DNA of 60,291 nt from a virus: IMG/VR virus record IMGVR_UViG_3300035682_000039, positions 1-60,291 of that record. One strand, 5' to 3'. Shown piece by piece: positions 8,815 through 16,053 of this stretch. How positions within the stretch are numbered: position 1 is the stretch's first letter; every line of letters starts with the position of its first letter. The position numbers were made by a program, and so were the translations under genes. Below the pieces are notes generated by a model. That model did not search any database. It was not told the DNA's origin and saw only the letters and a program-made list of their open reading frames with translations.

Positions 8815-8872
8815 ATTTCCCAATATATTCTTTGATTAACATCCCAAGGGCGATTATCACGGCAAAAGTCAT
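8792..8872 (-). CDS. Possible 26-aa membrane peptide overlapping the terminase start
   Basis: The ATG at 8872 overlaps the stop of the LexA-like gene (ATGA), and the frame ends inside the start of the large terminase gene in another frame. The peptide has a hydrophobic stretch (MTFAVIIALGMLI) followed by a basic tail, like a tiny single-span membrane protein. It could be a real coupled gene or simply a re-initiation bridge to the terminase. Its length makes the call uncertain. Confidence 0.4.
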   Translation of the reverse strand: MTFAVIIALGMLIKEYIGKYGSRKNH

Positions 8873-9093
8873 TCAATATCCCTCACTCTCATATAAGACG
8901 GGCGGATACTCCTAGCCTGTCTAGGGAGCATCTTGCAATGCCCTAATTGGCAGAGTACTTTATAAATTCGGTGGATATTGGACTTACCTTTATCGCCCGT
9001 GTGTTTCATGACATCTTCCATAGACGGTGCAAAGCCGTACATCTTCCACCACTCCTCAATAATCTTATACACAATCGCTTGTTTCTCAGTCAT
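8869..9093 (-). CDS. LexA-type winged-helix DNA-binding protein without peptidase domain
   Basis: The 74-residue product matches the LexA N-terminal domain: TEKQAIVYKIIEEWWKMYGF, then APSMEDVMKHTG as the recognition helix-turn-helix, then NIHRIYKVLCQLGH and the wing. The C-terminal Ser/Lys autoprotease of LexA is absent, so it cannot self-cleave. It probably works as a repressor or small terminase-like DNA binder. It is packed by 4-bp overlaps between a 52-aa gene and the terminase region. Two related palindromes at 9351-9375 and 21409-21432 are candidate operators (inference). Confidence 0.75.
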   Translation of the reverse strand: MTEKQAIVYKIIEEWWKMYGFAPSMEDVMKHTGDKGKSNIHRIYKVLCQLGHCKMLPRQARSIRPSYMRVRDIE

Positions 9094-9248
9094 CGTATAT
9101 AGGAAGGCTTCTCAGTCTTCTTCTCTAGAAAGGCTAACTTATCTAATAAGGGTTCTTTCATCTCTTTCTTAATCTTCTTCATAAGTCTCTCCCACTTGCG
9201 CCTGTTCCACTCAGTAGCCTCATTGTGTTTACCTGAAGTTAATTTCAT
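9090..9248 (-). CDS. Small basic protein, 52 aa
   Basis: Starting at ATG 9248, the frame gives 52 residues rich in Lys, Glu and Trp (EWNRRKWERLMKKIKKEMKE) and ends in a TGA that overlaps the LexA-like gene's start by 4 bp. Spacing to the gene upstream is 6 bp. Composition suggests a nucleic-acid-binding or coiled helix. No family was recognised. Confidence 0.65.
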   Translation of the reverse strand: MKLTSGKHNEATEWNRRKWERLMKKIKKEMKEPLLDKLAFLEKKTEKPSYIR

Positions 9249-9254
9249 ACCCCC

Positions 9255-10133
9255 CTACCCCTTTTCTACTGAATTCATAAGGGGGGGTGTTTCCATATGC
9301 GACATCGTGTCGTTTTCGTCTAAATTTGTACCCCCACCCCCTTCTTTTTCTATCCTCAAACGGTTGGAGGATAGCGATGTCTTTGATTTCATTGACTTTT
9401 CACTCTTTTTAGGGGGGGTCTGTTGAGAATCATTCTCATCTAGTGATTGTTTGAGTGGAATACTATGTAGTATATGACGCACATCCGACTGCTCAATTGG
9501 GGGGTCACCAGGGAGTGGGTCTGCTGCCAGGGCCTTGTCCTCTAAATCTTTTTCTTGTTGCGTTGCGTCAAAACTATTTGAGCTTATCTCTTCTAATAGA
9601 CTCATGGCATCTGTATCAATCGTCCGCTTCTGATCTTTAATAGCTTGCTGGAGCTTCTGTAATAGATCCGCCTTAGCCGATGTGCTATCCCTGATTGTCC
9701 GCACCTCTTTACGCTCAACGAACACACCCAGCTCGGCAACATTACCCAGAGCTTTAAGAGCAGAGATACGCTCGCTGGCTTTGCTGGCTGGGTTTAGGGC
9801 TTCTTGTGTGAGCTGGGAGATCACAATGCTCTTCAACTGTCGGGCTGAATACGACTTCTCGAACTCAATAGCCCGTTTTTGGGCTTCGGTTTCCATTTGG
9901 ATTCTAGTATTTTTATTCATCTTATTGACATTCGCTCCTATGCTCTTCGGGTTACCCTTTGATTGGTACGCTTCTCTATATGCCTGATTGAATGGCTTAC
10001 CTTCTGCTACCTTCTTACAATAGCTCTTCTGCTTAGTAGTGAGTGATCTCACGGGAACATGGAGGATCTCTTCTATCGGAGTATTGGCGATCTGCTCTCT
10101 TATCTGCTTACGGGTTAATCTGGGTGTTTTCAT
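9255..10133 (-). CDS. Probable terminase small subunit
   Basis: The N-terminal third has the small-terminase pattern LTTKQKSYCKKVAEG, FNQAYREAY and a run of Asn/Lys residues (ANVNKMNKNTRIQMETEAQK), followed by a long helix and a low-complexity hydrophilic tail. Small terminases recognise viral DNA and load the large subunit. The gene is upstream of the large terminase in the same operon. I chose the ATG at 10133 (MKTPRL); an ATG at 10148 and a TTG at 10175 are also in frame, and none has a clear ribosome site. The tail is encoded by G/C homopolymer tracts that could be slippage-prone. Confidence 0.65.
   Translation of the reverse strand: MKTPRLTRKQIREQIANTPIEEILHVPVRSLTTKQKSYCKKVAEGKPFNQAYREAYQSKGNPKSIGANVNKMNKNTRIQMETEAQKRAIEFEKSYSARQLKSIVISQLTQEALNPASKASERISALKALGNVAELGVFVERKEVRTIRDSTSAKADLLQKLQQAIKDQKRTIDTDAMSLLEEISSNSFDATQQEKDLEDKALAADPLPGDPPIEQSDVRHILHSIPLKQSLDENDSQQTPPKKSEKSMKSKTSLSSNRLRIEKEGGGGTNLDENDTMSHMETPPLMNSVEKG
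9351..9375. promoter_or_regulatory. Palindromic site, copy 1
   Basis: The arms TATCCTC and GAGGATA flank AAACGGTTG, giving a 7-bp perfect dyad. A near-identical sequence occurs at 21409-21432. Here it lies inside the 3' part of the small-terminase gene. It may be an operator for a phage regulator; this is inferred from the recurrence. Confidence 0.4.
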
Positions 10134-10437
10134 ATGTGAACAATCCATGAACTTAATTTGCCGAAGTATAGGCAATCGCCCGAAATGTGCAACTCATAGG
10201 GGAATACTTCACAACCAAGTATCACCAGAACCCAAAGCACCGCCCTCTAGATCGCTCTGCAACCCTTATAAACACTCGAAAAAATTATTTTTTGCCCGCA
10301 GCAAAATCGCCTGGAAAATTTTTGACCTCAAAAATGCCACACCCAGACACACTTTTTTTTAATAATGACCCTCACCTTTTACGATTTGGATCGTCTCTAT
10401 TGATAGGGAATGTCTCCCGACTAACTAAGGAATAATC
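10134..10437. promoter_or_regulatory. Divergent control region between packaging genes and a small plus-strand gene
   Basis: About 300 bp hold no convincing gene. The stretch is A/T-rich with homopolymer runs and contains a 16-bp palindrome with arms TTTTTGA/TCAAAAA at 10319-10334. It separates the leftward small-terminase operon from a rightward 56-aa gene, so promoters in both directions are expected. No consensus promoter could be assigned with confidence. Confidence 0.5.
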
Positions 10438-10608
10438 TTGAACTCAAAACTCAAAAACGCTTTGAATATCTGCAACGATATGTTTTCTGATGATCTGGAT
10501 TGGAATAAGCTCCCAGACTCCAGCAAGCTAATATTCGCTCAGGCTTTAATAACCGCCCACGAAGAGATAAAAAAAATCCCAGCCGTAGCTGGGACTAAAA
10601 CCCAATAG
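10438..10608 (+). CDS. Small protein, 56 aa, with TTG start
   Basis: The TTG at 10438 sits 6 bp after AAGGA, a good ribosome site. The frame gives a 56-residue acidic helical protein (ICNDMFSDDLDWNKLPDSSK then AQALITAHEEIKK). Its last codons coincide with the hairpin that terminates the opposite-strand operon, so the gene converges with and overlaps that terminator. No family was recognised. The ribosome site and normal composition support it. Confidence 0.5.
   Translation: MNSKLKNALNICNDMFSDDLDWNKLPDSSKLIFAQALITAHEEIKKIPAVAGTKTQ
10569..10594 (-). terminator. Terminator of the amidoligase/amidotransferase operon
   Basis: On the minus strand, TCCCAGC-TACG-GCTGGGA is followed directly by eight T residues, 24 bp past the stop of the amidotransferase gene. 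This is a textbook intrinsic terminator. On the plus strand no T-run follows. Confidence 0.88.
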
Positions 10609-10617
10609 GGAAGGGTT

Positions 10618-11592
10618 TTAAGCTATGACTCGCTTCAGAGTCGGAAATGACTCTCTAGCGAGCTTATAGTCAGTCATAACACGCTTAAACCAATCTATAT
10701 CCAACTCCCCAGAGATCGCATAATCCACCAGATCAAGGAAGCTCTCTAGCCCGAATTCATCAACGAAATTCAAGCCCTGATCGATTGAGACATCATGCTC
10801 CCCGATGATGTAGTTTAGATCATCAAGATTTACTTCGACTTCTCTCCGATGATCTGCTGGCTTCTCATAAGCATATGCTGGATATAGATAGCTCCCCGAA
10901 TAATCCTCATAACCTCCGAAATAATTAAACCCAGAGGATTTATAGGAATATTTTTGGGGAGCTTCTAGCACTTGCTTTTTAGCTTTTTTCATATTCACGG
11001 GATGATTCTTAGCCGACTTGCTGGCACTCCACGCATAGGTATTAGAAAGCCACAACCCACCCCAATAAACCCCTGAACCTTCATTAATGACAGTTTGCCG
11101 ACCCTCATTGTCCATAATGACAAACTTATTCGACACCCCGATATGATCCTCAATAAGTGCTTTAAAGCTCGGATGAAATGCGAAATCTGGATTACCGGAG
11201 AGCATAGGTTTTAGGTAATTCTGGATATAGTGCCAAGTATCCGATTTAGTGGTATCCGCTTTATTACCCGTAGATAACACCCCATTATGCATAAGCCACA
11301 AATCCAGCCCATGTTGAGCTTTATTAAGGATTTCGTAAGGATGACAATTCAGAAGATCGATATCCCCGTGTGTCCGCATTCTTAGGTGAAAAGCACAATC
11401 TCGCCCAGCGATATTTTCCCGATAAAAATCGATAAACTCCTGAGCAGTATTGGGGATGATTTTCTTAATGATTAGCTCCCCATGGTGAGCAAACATAACC
11501 CCGACACCATCACCATTAAAGCTATAAAAATCCGATAGCCACGCATCGGAGAGGATCGGGGAAGATTTGGATTGAGTAAGTAATAAGCACAT
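10618..11592 (-). CDS. Class II glutamine amidotransferase-like protein
   Basis: The start MC places a Cys at position 2, the N-terminal nucleophile of class II (Ntn) glutaminase domains. Supporting motifs are HLRMRTHGDIDLLNCHPYE at residues 69-87 and LMHNGVL at 100-106, which bind glutamine, and SDTWHY at 117-122. The domain covers about 1-190; the C-terminal third (Tyr/Gly-rich, then acidic) is unassigned. Such domains release ammonia from glutamine for a partner enzyme. The partner is most likely the COOH-NH2 ligase encoded 2 bp upstream in the same operon, a pairing known from comparative genomics of amidoligases. The substrate is unknown. Confidence 0.85.
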   Translation of the reverse strand: MCLLLTQSKSSPILSDAWLSDFYSFNGDGVGVMFAHHGELIIKKIIPNTAQEFIDFYRENIAGRDCAFHLRMRTHGDIDLLNCHPYEILNKAQHGLDLWLMHNGVLSTGNKADTTKSDTWHYIQNYLKPMLSGNPDFAFHPSFKALIEDHIGVSNKFVIMDNEGRQTVINEGSGVYWGGLWLSNTYAWSASKSAKNHPVNMKKAKKQVLEAPQKYSYKSSGFNYFGGYEDYSGSYLYPAYAYEKPADHRREVEVNLDDLNYIIGEHDVSIDQGLNFVDEFGLESFLDLVDYAISGELDIDWFKRVMTDYKLARESFPTLKRVIA

Positions 11593-11594
11593 GA

Positions 11595-12887
11595 TTAAGC
11601 CCTTTTCTTGAATAGGTGAACATTAGACTCGGGCATTGAAAAGCCCTTAGATTTGAGAAAAGCTCTGAGAAATTTCGTATCCTTTTTATTCTCATTAGCA
11701 CAAATAAACTTCAGGAAATAATCGACTGTCAAATTCTTGGTGCTGGCTTCCCGACAAAAGAACCATGTCGCATAGGTGAACTCTAAACACGCCATGATCG
11801 TATCGTATTTAAGTGAACCCTTAAATAATCTGAATTCGACTGTCCGGTCATTCTGAAAATTAAGAGCTTCATAACGATCCCGATTTAATCTCCGAAGCTG
11901 GGAACGCTTCCCGTTTACTTCAAGAGACTCTTTTAACCACCCTTTATCATCTTTTTTATTCTTAATTGACCCATAAGAACTATCTCTCCGAGCAATCGCT
12001 TTAATGAGTGATTGATTCGCCTGATCGTTAATGAAGAGGATCATTTTCGCACCATGCAAAGTAGTCATTTCTGATTTGCAGATATGCACATGAAGCCCAC
12101 AGGTATTGGTATCGTGAGACTTTGCACCCTTCAATGGTTTATAGAGATCATCTTTAAAAAACGATAATTGCTCCTGATGCACATCCAAACCCGTATATGC
12201 AGTAACCATTTCGAAACCATGATCCAGACTTGCGTCACCCTCACAAAGGGCATATGTCTCACCCTTATACTCTCCAAGCCCGTTTAAGAGCTTCTTAGCC
12301 GTTTCTGTGCGATCGCTTTCGACTTCTATTTCCAGCTCCAGCCCTAACAAGACTCTGGGCTTACGATCATCATACGCAGATGCAATATGACCCAGACGAT
12401 GCTTAGAGGAATGATACTCACCGATAATGCTATTCGAGGTTAAATCCTCTTCCCGAACATAAGTATCCTGATCTTCATCCCATTCGTAATTGTCTTCACG
12501 GCATGATTCACACACCAAATAATCATGATAGCAACGGGAAGAATTATCTCTATGCTCGATTACATTGCAGTCATTACAACGGAAAAGCTCGTTTTGGGCA
12601 TCTGGGAATTTCTCTTCTATGAAATCAATCCAATCACTCTGGAAACGCACCGAGTCATTAGCCAATTCAAGGATATGCGAAATACTTTGATCCCTGATAG
12701 CTATACCGACAGAAGCTCCAAAACGATTAAAAGAATTTCGCTGATTTTGGATATTATCCAATCTCACATGATCCCAGCGACTCGATCTCCGACCCGTTAA
12801 ATGGGTTTTAATTTCCCTCTTAATAATTTCCCTTCTGTAATCCCTTCTATGGCTGGAATAATCATTCCACAATCTTAAAATATTCAT
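11595..12887 (-). CDS. COOH-NH2 ligase (amidoligase) with zinc-binding insert
   Basis: The 430-residue protein shows the glutamine-synthetase-like amidoligase signature. GLELEIE at 182-188 and the acidic CEGDASLDHGFEMVT at 216-229 are present. CGLHVHI at 263-269 and RTVEFRLF at 348-355 supply the likely ATP/metal-binding Glu, His and Arg residues. A Cys cluster (C104, C107, C119, C126, C129) forms a probable zinc ribbon. The family joins a carboxylate to an amine using ATP, modifying peptides or small molecules. With the adjoining amidotransferase it forms a two-gene unit with its own terminator. The target could be a host or phage protein, cell-wall peptide or metabolite; the sequence does not say which. 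Confidence 0.8.
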   Translation of the reverse strand: MNILRLWNDYSSHRRDYRREIIKREIKTHLTGRRSSRWDHVRLDNIQNQRNSFNRFGASVGIAIRDQSISHILELANDSVRFQSDWIDFIEEKFPDAQNELFRCNDCNVIEHRDNSSRCYHDYLVCESCREDNYEWDEDQDTYVREEDLTSNSIIGEYHSSKHRLGHIASAYDDRKPRVLLGLELEIEVESDRTETAKKLLNGLGEYKGETYALCEGDASLDHGFEMVTAYTGLDVHQEQLSFFKDDLYKPLKGAKSHDTNTCGLHVHICKSEMTTLHGAKMILFINDQANQSLIKAIARRDSSYGSIKNKKDDKGWLKESLEVNGKRSQLRRLNRDRYEALNFQNDRTVEFRLFKGSLKYDTIMACLEFTYATWFFCREASTKNLTVDYFLKFICANENKKDTKFLRAFLKSKGFSMPESNVHLFKKRA

Positions 12888-13256
12888 GCTTAAAACTCCC
12901 TATTAAATTGAATTAAACATATATTGCAAAGGGCAAAATCGCCCTATTGCATTAGACCATAGAAAACAAACCGCCAGAGAATACCTTAGTAATTTATAGG
13001 GTTATTACATCAAATAGAAATAAGCTCTATAAACGATCATTTACAGGAGCTTAAAAATACCATACCAATTTAGTCAACTAATATTATTTTTACTTGCAAT
13101 ATGGCACAATCACAAATGTATTGCGATTGGGTCAGGCTGCCAGGCCCAAGTAGTGGGTAGGGCTTGCTGGAGGGTCGGGCTTGTAGTTGGGTCAGGCTTA
13201 GGAGGGTCGGGCTTGTGAAGAGTCAGGCTTATATTTAATTTAATAAGGATCTCGAA
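12888..13256. promoter_or_regulatory. Divergent promoter region with repeat array
   Basis: No gene is seen in these 369 bp. The left part is A/T-rich and carries TTGCAATA on each strand (12922-12929 minus, 13094-13101 plus), the same octamer found in the 21.8-kb promoter region, so it may be a -35-like or operator element. A small dyad, AGGGC/GCCCT, lies near 12930-12946. The right part is the G-rich six-copy repeat. The plus-strand operon begins at 13257 after an AAGGA ribosome site. Confidence 0.6.
13129..13231 (+). repeat. Six-copy 12-bp direct repeat (iteron-like)
   Basis: Copies of GGGTCRGGCTTG or close variants start at 13129, 13155, 13172, 13189, 13204 and 13220. Five start-to-start steps are 26, 17, 17, 15 and 16 bp. 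The last four alternate between A and G forms, making a doubled unit of about 31 bp. The array is G-rich in A/T-rich surroundings and lies in the leader of the plus-strand operon. Protein-binding iterons, an origin element or an RNA structure are possible. Confidence 0.85.
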
Positions 13257-13502
13257 ATGAAAAATACAAATGATTTATGGTGTGATGTCGCCAAGAAATT
13301 ACTTCTCAATCGGAAGATTGTAGGAGTCCGCTATCTATTGGATGAAGAAATGGAATCGCTTGGATGGGATGAGCGTTCTATCGTTTTAATCCTAGACGAT
13401 GGCAATATGATTTTCCCCAGCTCAGATGATGAGGGTAATCAAGCTGGTGCTTTATTTACCAATAACCCCGACCATCCAACATTACCAACCTTACGGAGCT
13501 AA
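13257..13502 (+). CDS. Conserved small phage protein, 81 aa
   Basis: This is the first gene of the plus-strand operon, with AAGGATCTCGAA before its ATG. The sequence has IVLILDDGNMIFPSSDDEGN near residues 42-61, then AGALFT, a pattern seen in small uncharacterised phage proteins. It is acidic and probably a compact alpha/beta fold. Nothing indicates its function. Confidence 0.75.
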   Translation: MKNTNDLWCDVAKKLLLNRKIVGVRYLLDEEMESLGWDERSIVLILDDGNMIFPSSDDEGNQAGALFTNNPDHPTLPTLRS

Positions 13503-13504
13503 TC

Positions 13505-13852
13505 ATGAACTTATCTGAAAACTTATCGCAGTTTTACGGCACGGAAAATTACTACAAAACTTTTCTCTTTAATCCACGGCTAAAGCACACGGACGGAGTG
13601 CAATACTTTGCGGATAACGCCAAGGCTTTTTGGTTCTTGGATATCATCGCCACCGAGATTTATAAGCTCACATCCCAGCATGAATTTATTGCTATTACCC
13701 TTGATGTGGATAACGGGAAAGCCAAGATCACGGCTACCGATGGAAACGATAACAGGATATTTCAAAAGAATATTTCCTATACCGATTGCCCCAATGGTTC
13801 TTATAACTTTTGGATTTCTGGCGATGTCCTAATGCTTCCTTCGGAGTATTGA
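13505..13852 (+). CDS. Small protein, 115 aa
   Basis: It begins 2 bp after the preceding stop. The middle contains YFADNAKAFWFLDIIATEIY and FIAITLDVDNGKAKITATDG, suggesting an alpha/beta domain with a C-terminal WISGDVLMLPSEY. I recall similar DUF6876-type proteins in phages and plasmids, but this assignment is tentative. The operon partners are likewise small and unassigned. Confidence 0.65.
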   Translation: MNLSENLSQFYGTENYYKTFLFNPRLKHTDGVQYFADNAKAFWFLDIIATEIYKLTSQHEFIAITLDVDNGKAKITATDGNDNRIFQKNISYTDCPNGSYNFWISGDVLMLPSEY

Positions 13853-13853
13853 T

Positions 13854-14192
13854 ATGAAACTAATTGAACCATTGGTTAAGGCTTTTAGCCTTTTAGAACC
13901 CCATCAAAATAGCAAAGATATCAGGGATGCAATGACCTATATCGATGAAGCTTTGCGTATTTTAGAGAGCAGTCGTCAGCCTGATTCCCCCAAACAGTTT
14001 GAATGCTTTTGGGGTGATAACTATCGGGCTACCCATGAGAAATCTATTTTGGAATATCACACGATTGAATTTTTCACCGAGGAACGGGGCTACGAATATG
14101 ACCATAGCAAATCAATCAATGCCCTCGAAATTGGTCAACAAATCGAGTTGGGCGATCCCTTTTCGATTCATTGGGTTAGGAGGATTAAATGA
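13854..14192 (+). CDS. Small protein, 112 aa
   Basis: The gene follows the previous one by 1 bp and overlaps the next by 4 bp. The N-terminal half is helical (LVKAFSLLEPHQNSKDIRDA) and the rest is more polar, with YEYDHSKSINALEIGQQIEL and a final FSIHWVRRIK. No family was recognised. Its position in a tightly packed operon supports it being translated. Confidence 0.65.
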   Translation: MKLIEPLVKAFSLLEPHQNSKDIRDAMTYIDEALRILESSRQPDSPKQFECFWGDNYRATHEKSILEYHTIEFFTEERGYEYDHSKSINALEIGQQIELGDPFSIHWVRRIK

Positions 14193-14365
14193 TTAATGCG
14201 AATAAACGCATTACAGAAGAACAAGTGGAATGGTGGATTGGAAGCGACCACCTTTCCCCTAGCGAATTAATTGAATTATTGACCGCACTTATCAATGGGG
14301 AATACACGATCCCAAATTTTCGTGCAGATGTTTTGGAATTTTCGGAGGATACAAATCATGCCTAA
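14189..14365 (+). CDS. Small acidic protein, 58 aa
   Basis: The ATG at 14189 overlaps the stop upstream (ATGA) and is preceded by TTAGGAGGATT, a strong ribosome site. The product (EEQVEWWIGSDHLSPSELIE) is acidic and helical. It overlaps the next gene's start by 8 bp. No family was recognised. Confidence 0.65.
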   Translation: MINANKRITEEQVEWWIGSDHLSPSELIELLTALINGEYTIPNFRADVLEFSEDTNHA

Positions 14366-14864
14366 TTGGTGCTATAACAGATTGACCATTGATACCACGA
14401 CTGAGGGTGGTAAGAAGCTGGCGAAAGCTTTTGAACCGAAGTATGAGGACGGAGAGTCTAAGTTTCTTCATGCCAAGCCATTTCAAGACTTATTGCCATG
14501 CCCTCAAGAGCTTTTAGAAACCCAAGCTACTTTTTCAAAAGAGCCAACCGATCAACAAATCCGCAATAAAGAAAAGTATGGGCATACCGATTGGTATTCA
14601 TGGAATGTGGCTAATTGGGGGACTAAATGGGATGCACGAGTCGAGGACTTTGACGATAGCGATCCCAATCAGATTTATGTTTATTTTGAAACGGCTTGGA
14701 GTCCGCCTGTTGAATTTATGAAGTGGTTTGCAAGCCAATATCCTGATGCCTACTTCCGCAACGAGTATGACGAAGAGGGTATGCATTTTGAGGGCGTTAC
14801 AGAGAACAGTAAAAAAGATGGTTTTATAGACGAATGTTTTGACAAGGAAGAAGAAAATGATTGA
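14358..14864 (+). CDS. Api92-like ferredoxin-fold protein, 168 aa
   Basis: The start is the ATG at 14358, with GGAGG 8 bp upstream, giving the typical opening MPNWCYNRLTI. Similar proteins carry NWGTKWDA (here residues 88-95), an aromatic FETAWSPPVEF segment and a glutamate-rich end. They are annotated as Api92-like or DUF1281 family. They are common in phages and plasmids and have no established activity. An upstream in-frame start at 14295 lacks a ribosome site and would overlap the 58-aa gene. Confidence 0.75.
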   Translation: MPNWCYNRLTIDTTTEGGKKLAKAFEPKYEDGESKFLHAKPFQDLLPCPQELLETQATFSKEPTDQQIRNKEKYGHTDWYSWNVANWGTKWDARVEDFDDSDPNQIYVYFETAWSPPVEFMKWFASQYPDAYFRNEYDEEGMHFEGVTENSKKDGFIDECFDKEEEND

Positions 14865-15327
14865 TATTGAAAATATGAGTTTTACCGATAATCACATGGC
14901 TGTTCAAAATCCCACAGTTAGCGATTGTGGGAGGTGGACTGTTTCACCAAAGGATTACGGCTTTAGGATAGATGGGACGGGTGGCGGATGCACCGCATGG
15001 GTTAAGCAGTGCGAGAACGGCATCGTAGTCCTTACCAATGGTCATTTAAGCCACACGCTGGGAGAGTCTGGAAGTCCCTTTGTCATGTGCTTTTATGATG
15101 GCTCAGAGGATGGCGAAAACTCTTGGGGCAATCGTCTTGCTTGCACCGATCTATTTGTAGGAGTCCTACCAACCGATCTAAAAACGCCTGATGGCTGGGT
15201 GGTGGATTATAAAACTGCCGTGCAGATCATCAACCAAGTCTATAACAAAGCCGACCTCTTTATCGATGCGGATCAGGCTTTAGCGTTGGTGGATATATTC
15301 AAAAAAATTGATTTAGCGAACACTTAA
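14857..15327 (+). CDS. Unknown protein, 156 aa
   Basis: I chose the ATG at 14857 (MIDIENMSF), preceded by AAGGAAGAAGAAA and overlapping the previous gene by 8 bp; a TTG at 14839 would lengthen it without support. A Gly/Cys-rich stretch, GTGGGCTAWVKQCENG, lies near residues 42-57, followed by SPFVMCFYDG. It looks like a compact alpha/beta domain. No family was recognised. Confidence 0.65.
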   Translation: MIDIENMSFTDNHMAVQNPTVSDCGRWTVSPKDYGFRIDGTGGGCTAWVKQCENGIVVLTNGHLSHTLGESGSPFVMCFYDGSEDGENSWGNRLACTDLFVGVLPTDLKTPDGWVVDYKTAVQIINQVYNKADLFIDADQALALVDIFKKIDLANT

Positions 15328-15337
15328 GGAGAAGCAC

Positions 15338-15787
15338 ATGGGCTTAGATATGTATTTAACCGCAAAGCGGTATTTATTCAAGGTTAGGGCTGGAGATAAA
15401 GCGATTGCAGAAGCTATTGGCAAGCTTGATCTGAATCACAATGGAATGAGGGTTAAGGAAATCGCCTGCGAAGCCATCTATTGGCGTAAAGCAAATGCCA
15501 TCCATAATTGGTTTGTTCAAAATGTGCAATCAGGGGTCGATGATTGTCGGGAATATTATGTAACTCGTTCCCAGCTTCAGAGCTTATTGTCGGTGTGTAA
15601 AAAAGTTTTAGCCGAACCATCTAAATCGGAGGAGTTACTTCCCCCAATGGCTGGCTTTTTCTTTGGTTCAGCCGAAGTAAATGAATGGTATTGGGATGAT
15701 CTTAAATCTACGATTGGGGGATTGAATGACATCCTTGCAGACTCCGTAACTCAAGAGTGGGAATTTTATTATGCCTCGTCATGGTAA
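15338..15787 (+). CDS. Conserved phage protein of the MGLDMYL type, 149 aa
   Basis: The opening MGLDMYLTAKRY and the segments EAIYWRKANAIHNWFVQNVQ and DDCREYYVTRSQL match a widespread phage and bacterial family of unknown function. AAGGAGAAGCAC precedes the start. No catalytic residues are known to me. It overlaps the next gene by 17 bp. Confidence 0.8.
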   Translation: MGLDMYLTAKRYLFKVRAGDKAIAEAIGKLDLNHNGMRVKEIACEAIYWRKANAIHNWFVQNVQSGVDDCREYYVTRSQLQSLLSVCKKVLAEPSKSEELLPPMAGFFFGSAEVNEWYWDDLKSTIGGLNDILADSVTQEWEFYYASSW

Positions 15788-15989
15788 AAACCCGTTTTAC
15801 AAAGAGCGGGATAGGCTTAGACAAATAAACGAAGCGATTGATTACATGGAGTCTATGTTACCAACCACCTCCGATGCGTTAAAAGCCCTTCTTATTCGCA
15901 ATATTGACCAATCTAAAAAACAAGCTCAAACTATCTTAAATCAAATGATTTTGGATGGCTACACAGGAGAAAACCATGGACGATCTTAA
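15771..15989 (+). CDS. Small basic helical protein, 72 aa
   Basis: It overlaps the previous gene's end by 17 bp in another frame. The N-terminus is basic (MPRHGKNPFYKERDRLRQ), followed by two amphipathic helices. No family was recognised; nucleic-acid binding is possible from charge alone. Confidence 0.55.
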   Translation: MPRHGKNPFYKERDRLRQINEAIDYMESMLPTTSDALKALLIRNIDQSKKQAQTILNQMILDGYTGENHGRS

Positions 15990-16053
15990 AGCTGAAGATA
16001 TTATTTGCACCTTTTTATTTGGTATTTTTATTGTGGCGTTCTGTTTTGTATAA
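15976..16053 (+). CDS. 25-aa membrane peptide
   Basis: The ATG at 15976 has GGAGA 6 bp upstream. The peptide is an acidic head (MDDLKAEDII) followed by one hydrophobic span (CTFLFGIFIVAFCFV). It is the last gene of this operon and its end overlaps the convergent primase-like gene by 26 bp. Likely a small inner-membrane protein; the role is unknown. Confidence 0.5.
   Translation: MDDLKAEDIICTFLFGIFIVAFCFV

Noticed and set aside
13129-13231. CRISPR array
   Set aside because: The units are 12 bp with gaps of only 3-14 bp between them and no unique spacers of normal length, and there are no cas genes.
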